Source: Canna indica (lineage: Eukaryota; Streptophyta; Magnoliopsida; Zingiberales; Cannaceae). Taken from it: a stretch of DNA of 64,000 nucleotides. The stretch lies in NCBI GenBank assembly GCA_034359265.1, contig CP136893.1:20964001-21028000 (forward strand). The letters are read 5' to 3'. Shown here one piece after another: positions 12,181 to 23,756 of the stretch (positions are counted from its first letter, which is position 1; each line of letters starts with the position of its first letter). The notes under the pieces are model-generated. The model was given only the letters and a program-made list of their open reading frames with translations. It searched no databases and was not told where the DNA came from. The translations under genes and the position numbers were made by a program.

Positions 12181-12400
12181 ATCTCCCCCTTTTTGATGAT
12201 GACAAACATCCTTAAGAAAATATTTACAATTAAGCATATATGATATACAGATATAGGACATGGGATTTCTCCCCCTATCAACATGCATATCTATGTAATA
12301 ACACTCCTCCTATCTATATGCATGGTTTTCCTATATCTTCTTCCCCTTTAGTTATATTTTTCTCCCCCTTTTGACATCAATCAAAAAGGGCAAGAAAAGT
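12181..12400 (-). promoter_or_regulatory. Multiple polypurine tracts of element A
   Basis: Immediately inside the 3' LTR the plus strand reads ATCTCCCCCTTTTTGATGAT, so the minus strand carries AAAAAGGGGGAGAT next to the LTR. Similar pyrimidine runs follow near 12267, 12303, 12342 and 12362. A polypurine tract primes second-strand DNA synthesis in LTR elements. Repeated tracts are a described Sirevirus feature. Confidence 0.75.
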
Positions 12401-14638
12401 CAACTTATAGTCAAAGTTGAGATTCTAAAGATAGTTTTCATGAAGCATGAAGATCTCAACTCAAGGGATGAAAAATCAAATATCTAATATGAGACTAAAT
12501 CATACATGATAGCATTAGATGATAAATACAATCCAAGTCTAGAAATCATGTATAGGCTTAAGTATTCATATTTTCGTGTATCAATCAAGGAGTCAAAAAT
12601 CATTTTTAGAAATGATTTTTCTCATCACATGAGAGGAACGATACCAAATCTGAATTCAAAATATCATACTTGAAGTCTCATTCGAAAATTGGACAAAAAA
12701 TTAAAGTATCGGAAAAATAAACATTTGGAAAGAACGATATTTTAAAGTTTTGAAATCCAATTTCAAAAACCCATATCAAATTTTTAAAATTTTTACTAAA
12801 TAAACTAGATTTTTTAGAGAACATGCAGTTTGAAGAATCATCGAAAAATCATTTTCTGCATTTTTCTAAAAATAACTGAAATCTAGTGGCATTTTCGTGA
12901 ATAACTAGAATTTTTCAAAAGTTTTCAGTTCTCATTCAAACTTTCCAGATATTAAGATATCATCATTTAAAGCATGTTTATCGAGTTTGAAATGAAAATG
13001 ATGTCATTTGATCAAAATTTTATCTAAGCACGATTTTATTCAAAAATAAGCATGATAACATGAAATTGCTAAGTTCAAATTTTAACATTTACTCAGGGGT
13101 TTTAAAATTTAAATATAGGGACACCTAACAGGAGTAAATCTAAATATGTTTGTGAAGTTTGGACCTAAAATAAAGTTTCTAAGTCAATTTGTTGACTTAG
13201 GTCAACTCTACTCAACTTTAGGTCTCTTAAAGTGAATTTGTTATCAATTTATTTATTTTCTCATTTTTCAATTTTAATCACATGTAAGCAAATCATGAGT
13301 GAACCAAACATGTTTATCTAGTTTTAACTTGAAATGAAGTCTCTAAGATGGATTTCTACCTAGAGCACATTTAATTCAATATAGATGACATAAAATTGCC
13401 TAAGTATCACAATTTTATCTACTCATGAGATTTCAATCAATTATCATGCAAAATCATTTATGAGCATAGAAAAATCATTTTATTAAGAAAATAGAGGTGG
13501 TATGTAAGCATTTTACCAAAATGAAACTAATACCTTATTTCTTGAGAAATTCTAAAATTTTCACTTTCTTTCCATTTCCCTTTAGCCTTCCAAATTTTAC
13601 CACTTTCTTAACTTGTAAGTAGACTTCATTAGTATCATAATGAAATCATATACCAACTAGCAAGCTAACTTACTAAATAGCAAAGGGATAAGGCAAAGTT
13701 TCATTTCAAAATTTCAACCTATGCTAGATAGTGAAGATTCATTTTAAAGAGGTTATCATGATATCAAAATGAATCAAAGAGATCTTAAGATATGAAATAT
13801 TTGAAGAATAAGATCTCTAAACATGTTTAACTAGTTTGGACTTAAAAATAAGGTCTCTAATAATGAATATCAACCTAGAGCAGGTTTCATTTAATAAAAT
13901 TTACCTAAGTGCTAAGATTCTACCTACTCATGAAAATTCAAGGGTTTAACATGCAATTACAATCATGAGTATTGAGACATTATTTAAGCTTAAGTATTGA
14001 GGTATAACACTAAGATTTTAAAATTTTCAAAGTTATACCTTATTCATGATAATTTACCAAACTAATCTTAGTCTTCCTAAAATACTTATAACTTGCAAGT
14101 AAGTTACACTAATATTTTAGAGAAAATATAGCTACTTAGCAAGCTAACTCACAAAAAAAGCAAAGAGACGCATCAAGTATCATTATCAAACATCACTTTG
14201 CTAAATGGTTTCAAATTTGTTTCAAAATAGAATCGAGTGATATCAAAATGAATTTTAAGAGATCACAAAAATAATAAATATGAAAACTTGATCTCCAACC
14301 CTTCATATTGGTTGAAAACCGAAAGACCACAATGAGCCTACGATTTAAAACCGCAAGGTCGCATGAGCCCATTACAGACTACATAGGTCTCCTAAGAGAC
14401 CGGAAATCAAAAGTCAAAAATATTTTGAAACTTATTAAGAGCAGATAATCTACTAATATTAAGCATATATCAAACTCCAACTATAATTTAAGCAAGAGGG
14501 TATAGGAGATGATACCAAAGTACTTTTGATGCCAACCTTACTAAGGCATCAAGATGACTTGAAGTTGCAACTTTGAAATGGTATAATCTTTGAATCCTCA
14601 AGCAATTTCAATCAACCAACTTCATCTCACCCTTGTGT
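12400..14638. other. Non-coding internal region of element A with degenerate repeats
   Basis: No coding frame of note. The stretch is AT-rich and made of loosely repeated phrases, including AAACATGTTTA(T/A)CTAGTTT, a segment like TTGGACTTAAAATGAGGTCT, and TTGTTGACTTAGGTCAA. The same phrases occur in the matching region of element B. It occupies the place where gag-pol would continue toward the 3' LTR. Confidence 0.6.
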
Positions 14639-14643
14639 GGTAG

Positions 14644-16172
14644 TGTAGGCGAAATGGCAACACTAGAGGAAGGGGGGTGAATAGTGTGTTTACTAAATTG
14701 ATTAGCCTAAATTCGATTTTAATCATTTTCTTAGATCGTTTAGGCAATTTTTTATAAATGATTTGATGCGAAAGCGATAGATAATTAAGCAATTAAAACA
14801 ATCCGTAAATCAACGCAAACACGAGAATTTATAGTGGTTCGGCCCCAATGCCTACTCCACTACTTAAGCACCCTACTTAAGATTTCCAAACTAGGTTTAC
14901 AAGATTAAATCGGTTTTCCTTGCACAGAGGACTTTGACTCGAAGAGTCGCACTCTCGACCTAAGACACTTCCACACCCGGAAGTCTCCTCCTTCTTATCG
15001 AAAGCACTCTTCCACCTCAACCCTAAGGGACAACTAAAATAATCCTAGTAAACACTAAGTATATACAAGTAGCTTTACACCTTCACAACAAGGTAACCAC
15101 TTTCACACAAAAAGACCTAACACCCGGTCTTCGTACAAACCCAAATCCAAGAGACAATAGTTCAAATAACAGATAAAAATTACAATCAAAAGAGCTAAGA
15201 ATAAAACCAAGAGTAAAAGCGCTTTTTCAAGCCTTGGAACCTCCAACTCGCCGAGTAGTAGGGCTCGAATCAAAAACCGAGTTGAGGAAGAAAGGTAGGC
15301 GCTTCAGATTTTCTTCACGAAAGAATAGAGCGGCGTTGATCAATCCTTTGAAGGCTCAAATCCCCCTTTAGAATGCTCAATCAAGTCTGTAAGAGTGGGA
15401 GAAGGAGTTTAAAGAGGTTAGATGAATGATATTTATAGTCTCTCAAGGAAACGGCAGCTCAATGGATAAAAAACTATCTGTTACAACCGCTCGGTCGATT
15501 GGTCGATCGACCGACTGATCGACCGCTTGGGGCGACCGCTGGCTTATGTGAGTGATCGGTCGATCGACAGGTCGACCGACTGTCGCAAGACACTCGATCC
15601 CATATTCGGTCGACCAATCGATCGACCAAATTAGTGGAGCCAAGGTCGCGCAATTGCGCGATTCTCAATCCGATCGACCGATCGGTCGATCGCTAGGGCT
15701 ACTGCCCATTTTTGGCCTCTATCGGTTGACCGAAGTAGCTACTGCCGCTTTGCGGCATCCTTTGGTCGACCGAGATGGCTACTGCCATTTTACAAACCCT
15801 ATTCGGTCGACCGCCCGATCGACCGAACCTAGGCTGAAATTGATTTTTCAGCCCTTTTTCTTCCGCACTTCGTTTTCGGGTTCCGACTTTCAACGAGCAT
15901 CAATTTGGAGAGCTTTTCATTTGATCTTTGGACTCGTCCAATGTGACTTTGGTGCACACGTTGATCTTCGAGAATTTTCCGCGACGAACCCGAGCGCAAC
16001 GATTAATGTCCTTCTTATTTTCTGATTTCTTCCGATTTTTTCGATCGATGACATCGAACGCTAATCGATATGGAACCTGAAAGATTTCTCGACGAAATAT
16101 TAGTTCCATGTTTGTTATCATCAAAACCGAGATTAAGAGATTAAGACCAAGGTTGAAAACCTAAAGCCAACA
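14644..16172 (-). repeat. 3' LTR of element B
   Basis: 1,529 bp, TG to CA, with the palindrome cluster at 15480-15840. The open frame at 15552-16025 runs through those palindromes and is not a gene. Compared with the 5' LTR it keeps about 60 bp around TAGTGGTTCGGCCCCAATGC that the 5' copy lacks. Confidence 0.85.
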
Positions 16173-16400
16173 ATCTCCCCCTTTTTGATGATGAAAAACA
16201 TCCTTAGAAAATATATTCATTAAAGCATAAAGGATATCAACTAAGGGATTTCTCCCCCTATCAACATGCATATCTATGAAAATAAACTCCCCCTATCTAT
16301 ATGCATGGATCTCCTATATTTTCCTCCCCTTTGCTTATAATTTTCTCCTCCTTTATCCTATACTTTTCTCCCCCTTTTGACATCAATCAAAAAGGGCTAT
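16173..16400 (-). promoter_or_regulatory. Multiple polypurine tracts of element B
   Basis: The plus strand shows ATCTCCCCCTTTTTGATGAT directly after the LTR, then TTTCTCCCCCTATCAAC, AACTCCCCCTATC, TTTTCTCCTCC and TTCTCCCCCTTTTGACATC. On the element's own strand these are G-rich polypurine tracts. Order and spacing parallel those in element A. Confidence 0.75.
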
Positions 16401-19400
16401 GTATATCAAATATATATTTTTTAATGTAGTTGAGACTCTAAAGAATATTTTTCATGACACATGAAAATCTTAACCAAAAGGATGGAAAACAAATATTTAA
16501 TATGTAACTTAAATCATACATGATAGCAAAGAGTGATAAATAGAATCCAAACCTAAATCATGTATGCACTCAAGTATGAATATTTTCATGAATATTGTTT
16601 CTTTTTCATGATATTTTTTATTTCATTCAAACTTTCAAAATACAAATATATAGTCATTTAAAGCATGTATATCAAGTTTGAAGTGAAACTAATGTCATTT
16701 AATCAAACTTTTAACTTAGCACGGTTTCATTTGAATTAAGCATGAACACATGATAATGCTAAGCATCAAGTGTTTGCTATCTACTCATGTTTTCTCAAAC
16801 TTAGGCATCTAGACATTAAACATGAGAGAATGTAAGTCTATGAATCAAGTTTGGGCTTAAGATGAAATTTCTAAGTCACTTTGTTGACTTAGGTTAATCT
16901 ATACTTCAAAATTTGAAATATCAATTGTTGGATGAAAATTTTGATACCAATTATTGAATGGTTATTTGAAATGCATGTATCAAGTTTGAGCTCAAAATGA
17001 ATTTTTAAATTTTATTTTTCATCTTATATTGATTTTAATAAACAAATGGATATTTCTAGCTATCATCGAAGATATCAAAATCATTGCTAGAAATGATTTT
17101 ACTCAAGAAATTTTGTGAATGCTATTAGAAATTGAATCCAAATGGTATACATGAGTTTTCATTTGAAGTTTTTGAAGAAAAATTAAAGTATCGGAAGGAT
17201 TGATATTTCAAGAAGGATGATATTTTGTGTTTTCAAAATCTAACTTCAAAATTTCATTATTAAACAGATTTTTGATAAAACTTTTCAAAAATTTTACTGA
17301 AGAACCTAGATTTTTCAGTGAGAGTGCAACTTCAAGAATCAATTAAAAATATTTTTCTATATTTCTCTAGAAATAACTGAAAATGCTGATACCAAATATT
17401 GGTCGAAATGACAATTCCGTAATTTTCAATTATTTTCAAAGAGTGCTCAGTTTTCATTCAAACTTTTATGACATCATAAAATGATCATGTAAAGAGGGTA
17501 TGTCAAGTTTGAAATGAAAATTATATCCTTAAGTCAAGATATCAACCTAGCATGGTTTCATTCATCACTAAACTAGTTTTCATGAAACTTGCTAAGTTTC
17601 AATCTTATCATTTACTCATGATTTTTTAAACTTAAACCTATGGATACCTAACATGAGTTAATTTAAACATGTTTCTTAAATATGGATTGAAAATGAGACC
17701 TTTAAGTCATCTTGTTGACTTGGGTCAACTTGGTTCAAAAGAGGTAAGCATGAATTGACCTCTATGTCATTTTATCCATATCCATATGAATTTTCCATTC
17801 TAAGTGCATGGAAACATGTCATACCTATTCCTAAATATGTTTATGAAGATTTGACTTAAAATGAAGTGTCCAAGTCGATTTATTGACTTGGGTCAAACTT
17901 TTCAAGCTTAAGTTCTCTAATATGATATAGTTATCACATTTGTTCATCTAGATATGAATTTTTAATTTTAAATACCTAGACTTATGTTATATGTGTTTCT
18001 AAACATGTTCATTAAGTGTTTACTCAAAATGAGATCTCTAATAAGAAATTTCAAACTAGCCAAATTTCATTCAATATTAATATCATGAAATTTGCCTAGT
18101 TATCATGAAATTATCTACTCATGAAAATTCAAACATTTTTCATTCAAAATTAATCATGAGTATAGAGACATCATTAAACATGGATATTTAATTATTAAAC
18201 TAAGATTTTTGCAAAATTAAATCCATACATTAGTCTTTAGAAAATTTGTCAAACTTGTCATTTACTTTTCAATTTCCTTGTAGATAGCATAGCCTTCCAA
18301 ATTTTTATCACTCTCTTAACTTGCAAGAGGGCTTCATTAGTATCATAATGAAATAATAAGATGCCAACTAGCAAGCTAACTTACTAAATAGCAAAGGTTC
18401 AAAGCATATTTTCATTTAAAAACCTTAACCTATGCTAGATAGTAGAGATTCATTTTAAGGAGTTATCGTGATATCAAAATGAATCTAAGAGATCTTAAGA
18501 TGAAGCATTTGATGAATAAGGTCCCTAAAACATGTTTAACTAGTTTGGACTTAAAGGAATGTCTCTAATAGTAAGTATCAACTTAGAGCAAGTTTCATTT
18601 AATGAAATTTACCTAAGTACTAAGATTCTACCTACTCATGAAAATTCAAGGATTTAACATGCAATTCTAATTATGAGTATAGATACATTATTTAAGCTTA
18701 AGCATTGAGGTATAACACAAAGATTTGAATTTATCAAAGTTATACCTTATTCATGATGATTTAGCCAAACTAATCTTAGTCTTCCTAAAATACTTATAAC
18801 TTGCAAGTAAGCTACACTAATATTTTAGAGAAAATATAGCTACTTAGCAAACTAACCCAACCAAAAAGCAAAGAGAATCGTCAAGTATTATTATCAAAGT
18901 TCACTTTGCTAAATGGTTTGAAATCTGTTTTAAATAAAATCAAGTCATACCAAAATAAATTTTAAGAGATCACAAAAATAATAAATATGAAAACATGATC
19001 TCCAACTCTTCCTATTGGTTGAAAACCGAAAGACCACAATTAGCCTACGATTTAGAACCGCAAGGTCGCTTAGGCCTATTACAGGCCATATAGGTCTCCG
19101 AAGAGACCGAATATCAATAAATTAAAAATCATTTGAAATATCTTAAGAGCGGGGAAATCTTACTAATATTAGTCATATATCAAACTCCAACTCTAATTTA
19201 AACAAGAGGTATAAGAGATGATACCAAAGTGTTTGATGCCAATTTTACCTAAGGCATCTAGGTGAAAGCTTGAAGTTGCAACCAAAAGGGATTCTTCATT
19301 CAATTCTTTGGTCAACTTCAACACATCATTAATTTTTTACCCTTGTGTGGTAGCTCCCCCTACAAGAGAAGATGAGACTTTTGGTACCCAAATGACTTTG
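16400..19400. other. Non-coding internal region of element B with degenerate repeats
   Basis: Three kilobases of AT-rich DNA with no coding frame of note. It resembles 12400-14638 of element A, with recurring phrases such as ATGTTTAACTAGTTTGGAC, CTAAGTCACTTTGTTGACTT and TTCATTTAATGAAATTTACC. The right part (18400-19240) is closely similar to 13650-14520 in A, including AACCGAAAGACCACAAT. Confidence 0.6.
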
Positions 19401-19429
19401 GGTCATTGGGGGTGAGTTGGCCTAGGAAT

Positions 19430-20830
19430 CTAAAGTGTCTTAACTACACTTGAATTTTTCTTGAATGCACAATTATAAATAGCATGCCCAAAGGTACCAC
19501 AACAAAAGCAATTTTCATTAAACTTCTTTTCCTTTTTGCTATGGATATGAGATTTATCATTAGAATCCTTGACATGAAAAGGATGATGGACATGAGCATT
19601 CTTAAGTGAAATATTTTTCTTTTGAACTTGAGATTTAAATGTGGAATACCTAACATGAGATTTTGCATTAGAATGCATAGCATGAGATTTATGATGAACA
19701 TAGGCATTTTTGAAAGAAATATTTGTCTTTCCAATTTTCTTGAAGGAAATTGAGTTTGTTAGATTATGTACTTCCTTGTTCAAGACTAAAATCTCATCTT
19801 TTAAAACTTCAATTTTCTTATGCATGACATATAGTTGAGATTTCGAAATATTGTTATCACTTACGATTTTTGAATTCTCAAATTTTAATTTTTTGTTTTC
19901 AAGCTTTAAGTCCTTAAGCTCAAAATTCAATCTATCATGGCATAAATCAAATGAACTAGACTTCAAATTCTCATTTTCTAGCTTTAATCCATCCATATGA
20001 GAATTAAGCATCACATTTTCTTTCTTTAGCATCTTATTTTCCTTATCCTTTTTTGCAAGCAAGGTGTACATTATCTTATATTCGCTTACTAACTCATCGT
20101 ATTGCATATCATGTGAACTAGAAGAGCTAATACTATCATTATCATTATCATGACTAGATGAAGAAGAAAGTACCTCATTATTTGCAATTTTGAGGCTCAC
20201 TTAGGAAGTAGCTTCGTAGTCATGGGTAGAGGATGTTTCAAATGAGTGAGATGTGGAGGTGGAAGCACTTGACCTCTTCCTTGCTTTGTTCATCGTGGTA
20301 GGACAATTCTTCCTTACATGCCCTTTCTCTTGGCACATATGGTAAATCACCTTTCTATTCCGTCTTTTAGTGCTCCTATGACTGGAGACACTTTAGCTAG
20401 GCTTCAAAAACCAAGTTACCATTGGAAGGATGACCATTGTCATCACTACCATCATTAAAAGTTTCTAATTCTTCGGTTTTAGCATAATCATATAAGACAT
20501 TTAAGCAAGCCCAAATATCAAATGCAGAAGTACAATGCATGATTTTCTCAAACACATTATTTTCCAAAGAACAAAATAAGCAATTTGTAGCTTTAGCATT
20601 TAACTAAAACCTGCTAATTTGTTCTTGGGTCAATGCATTCATGTTTTCCTTAGGTTCAATATATTTGATTTTAACCATGTTAAAAACACCCAAACCTTGA
20701 GTCTTTAGGAAAGTATACATTCTACTCTTCTAAAGACCAAAGTTAGATTCATCGAACCTAGGAGGTGAAGACGCTACCGAGGCTATTTTTTCGGATCGAG
20801 AGACGATGTAGAGGAGATGGTGAAATCTCA
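19430..20830 (-). pseudogene. Gag of element B, shortened and broken
   Basis: The longest open part (19430-20200, 256 residues) has a serine-rich start, a long predicted coiled coil rich in Leu, Lys, Glu and Asn, and ends with a CCHC zinc knuckle (CFCCGTFGHAIYNC). Upstream, 20200-20830 encodes the gag N-terminus with stops and shifts, including the remains of an earlier knuckle (EKGHVRKNCP) whose first cysteine region is damaged. Between the conserved DIW motif and the first knuckle the protein is much shorter than the UBN2-type gag of element E. Gag packages retroelement RNA into particles. No pol follows; the frame runs into non-coding DNA at about 19430. Confidence 0.8.
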
Positions 20831-20841
20831 ATCTACGACCC

Positions 20842-20853
20842 GCTCTAATACCA
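20842..20853 (-). promoter_or_regulatory. Primer-binding site of element B
   Basis: GCTCTAATACCA is the complement of TGGTATTAGAGC, one base from the TGGTATCAGAGC site that pairs with the initiator Met-tRNA 3' end. It lies two bases from the 5' LTR on the minus strand, which fixes the element's orientation. Confidence 0.85.
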
Positions 20854-20855
20854 AA

Positions 20856-22264
20856 TGTAGGCGAAATGACAACACTAGAGGGGGGTGAATAGTGTGTTTA
20901 CTAAATTGATTAGCCTAAATTCAATTTTAATCATTTTCTTATATCATTTAGGCAATTTTCGATTAAATGATTTGATGCGGAAGGATAGATGATTAAGCAA
21001 TTAAAACAATCTGTAAATCAATGCAAACACGAGAATTTATAGGTTTACTAGATTAATTCGGTTTCCCTTACACAGAGGACTTTGACTCGAAGAGTCGCAC
21101 TCTCGACCTAAGGAACTTCCACACCCGGAAGTCTCCGTCTTCTTACCGAGAGCATTCTTCCACCTCAACCCTAAGGGACAACTAAACTAATCCTAGTAAA
21201 CACTAAGTTTACACAAGTGGCTTTACACTTTCACAACAAGGTAACCACTTTCACACAAGAAGACCTAACACCCGACCTTCGTACAAACCTAAATCGAAGA
21301 GACAATAGTTCAAATAACAGATAAAAATTACAATCAAAAGAGCTAAGAATAAAACCAAGAGTAAAAGCGCTTTTTCAAGCCTTGGAACCTCCAACTCGCC
21401 GAGTAGTAGGGCTCGAATCAAAAACCGAGTTGAGGAAGAAAAGTAGGCGCTTCAGATTTTCTTCACGAAAGAACAGAGCGCCATTGATCAATCCTTTGAA
21501 AGCTCAAATCTCCCTTTAGAATGCTCAATCAAGTTTGTAAGAGTGGGAGAAGGAGTTTAAAGAGGTTAGATGAATGATATTTATAGTCTCTCAAGGAAAC
21601 AACAGCTCAACGAATAAAAAACTATCCGTTACAGCCGCTCGGTCGATGTGAGTGATCGGTCGATCGACGGGTCAATCGACTGTCACAAGACACTCAATCC
21701 CACATTCAATCGACCAGTCGATTGACCGGATCAGTGGAGCCAGGGTCGTGCGACTGCGCGATCCTCAATTCGGTCGACTGCTAGGGCTACTGCCCATTTC
21801 TGGCCTCTGTCGGTCGACCACCCGGTCGACCGAAGTAGCTACTTCCGCTTTGCGACATCCTTTAGTTGACCAACCGGTCGATCGAGATGGCTATTTCCAT
21901 TTTACAAACCCTATTCGGTCGACCGAACCTAGGCTTAAATTAATTTTTTAGTCCTTTTTCTTCCGCGCTTAATTTCCAGGTTCCGGCTTTCAACAAGCAT
22001 CAATTTAGAGAGATTTTCATTTGATCTTTGGACTCATCCAATGCGACTTTGGTGCACACGTCGATCTTCGAGAATTTTCCGCGACGAACCCGAGCGCGAC
22101 GATCAATGTCCTTCCGATTTTCCGATTTCTTTCGATTTTTTTGATCGAGGACATCGAATGCTAATCGATATGGAATCTGAAAGATTTCTCAATGAAATAT
22201 TAGTTCCATATTTGTTATCATCAAAACCAAGATTAAGACCAAGGTTGAAAACCTAAAGCCAACA
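20856..22264 (-). repeat. 5' LTR of element B
   Basis: 1,409 bp, TGTAGGCGAAATG to AAGCCAACA. It is shorter than the 3' LTR because of deletions near 21040 (about 60 bp) and within the palindrome cluster near 21645. These differences date from after insertion, since the two LTRs of one copy start identical. Confidence 0.85.
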
Positions 22265-22299
22265 AGTAGCTCCCCCTACAATAGAGCAAGAAACCTTTG

Positions 22300-23715
22300 G
22301 TACCCAAATGGCTTAGCTAGGGTCCTTGGGGGTTAGTTGGCCTAGGTATCCAAAGTGTTTTAGTAACACTTGGATTCTTCTTAAATGCACAATCATAGAT
22401 TGCATGGCCATATGTACCACAACAAAAACAAAGTCTATGAAATTTTTTCTTTTCATTTTTAACATGGACATGAGATTTAATGTTAGAATGCTTAACATAA
22501 GAATGATGATGGGTATGAGCATTCTTAAGCAAAATATTTTTCTTCCTAGAGTTTCTAAAGGATGAAACATTGGATAAATTATGTGTTTTCTTACTCAAGA
22601 GAACAACCTCATTTTTCAAGTCATTAATTGACTTATGTAATGCATGAGATTGAGATCTCAACAAACAATTTTCATTTTTCAAACTCTTATTTTCCATTTT
22701 GAAATCATTTGAAGAATCATTACCCTTAAGTTTTAATCTATTTTCCAAGCTCTCATTTTCATTTCTAATTTTGGATGTCTTGTTTAATAATTCATCATTT
22801 TCAATCTCTAACTTTTCATTTCTATGTTTTAAGTTCTTAATTTCAAGCTTCAAATCATCATGGCATGTATCAAGCATACTTGTGTTCAATTTTTCATTTT
22901 CAACTTCTAAGGCATGCAAGTGACTAGTAAGCTAGAGTTCTCCTTTTTAATTTTCTTTATTTCCTTGTTTTTTTTCATGAGCAATTCATACATTTTTCTA
23001 TATTCATCAACTAGCTCATTATAAGACATGTCAAATGAGCTTGAATTGCTAGAATCACTATTATGACAAGAAGCGAAAGACTTTACCTCATCGTTAAGAC
23101 CCATGAGACAAAAGTTTGATGTAGCTTCATCGTCATGTCTAGAAGAGGCTTCACTTGATTTGGATGTGGATGGAGAAGCACACTTCTTCAAGAGAGGACA
23201 ATTCATCTTCTTGTGTCCCGTCTCTTGTCAAAGGCCGAAAGCACCTAAGTTTTTGTTTCCGATTCTTGCTTGTGGTTCTTTGGCTAGAAGTGCTTTGGGC
23301 ATCAAAACGAGGTTAGTACTAGGGGGATGACCATTGTCATCACCACCCTCAACAAAAGTATTAAGCTCTTCGGTTTTAGCATAATCATATAACATATTTA
23401 ATGTTGTCCAAATATCAAAAGCCGAAGTGCAATGCATGATTTTTTCAAGGATGCTATTAGGTAAGGTACAAAAAATTCTATACATAGCATCTCCATTAAA
23501 TTGAAATATTTTCTTATCATGTTCACTTCAATCATGCATGTCAACCTTAGGTTCAATGTATTTTAGTTTAATCATGTTATAAACATGAAGACCTCTAGTC
23601 TTTAAGTAAGTGTACATTCGAGACTTCCAAAAACCAAAGTTCGATTCATCGAACCTAGGAGGTGAAGAAGCTGCCGACTCTAGTGCCATTCTAGGATCGA
23701 GACAAATTATAGAAT
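22300..23715 (-). pseudogene. Gag of element A, shortened and broken
   Basis: Reading on the minus strand: 23700-23528 encodes the N-terminus (MALESAASSPPRFDESNFGF and onward, with an FWKSRM motif); a stop follows; 23485-23228 has AFDIWTTLNMLYDYAKTEEL and a short linker; then comes a damaged first knuckle (ETGHKKMNCP). 23206-22907 and 22919-22317 encode a Ser-rich segment, a long Asn/Lys/Glu-rich coiled coil and a second knuckle (CFCCGTYGHAIYDC). As in element B, about the second half of the UBN2 domain is missing at the same place. Several stops and frame changes make it non-functional as read. Confidence 0.8.
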
Positions 23716-23742
23716 GGATGGTGAAATCATAATCTACGACCT

Positions 23743-23754
23743 GCTCTGATACCA
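23743..23754 (-). promoter_or_regulatory. Primer-binding site of element A
   Basis: GCTCTGATACCA is the exact complement of TGGTATCAGAGC, the usual initiator Met-tRNA primer site of plant copia elements. It lies two bases from the 5' LTR that starts at 23757. Confidence 0.9.
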
Positions 23755-23756
23755 AT

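Larger units (their letters stand above)
14644..22264 (-). mobile_element. Copia element B, Sirevirus-like, gag only, nested in A
   Basis: LTRs at 14644-16172 and 20856-22264 both begin TGTAGGCGAAATG and end AAGCCAACA. Flanks are GGTAG (14639-14643) and AGTAG (22265-22269), a one-mismatch duplication. The site is inside element A: the sequence left of B ends CCCTTGTGTGGTAG and resumes on the right as AGTAGCTCCCCCTAC. An uninterrupted relative of this site is visible inside B at about 19340. A primer-binding site (GCTCTAATACCA) is at 20842-20853 and polypurine tracts are at 16173-16400. The internal region is 4.7 kb and encodes only gag. Confidence 0.87.

Noticed and set aside
11983..12288. 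101-residue minus-strand frame
   Set aside because: It crosses the LTR and polypurine-tract border of element A and matches no gag or pol motif.
15552..16025. 157-residue open frame rich in Asp-Arg and Ser
   Set aside because: It runs through the GGTCGACCGA palindrome cluster of a copia LTR; the repeats generate DRPIDR-like peptides in several frames.
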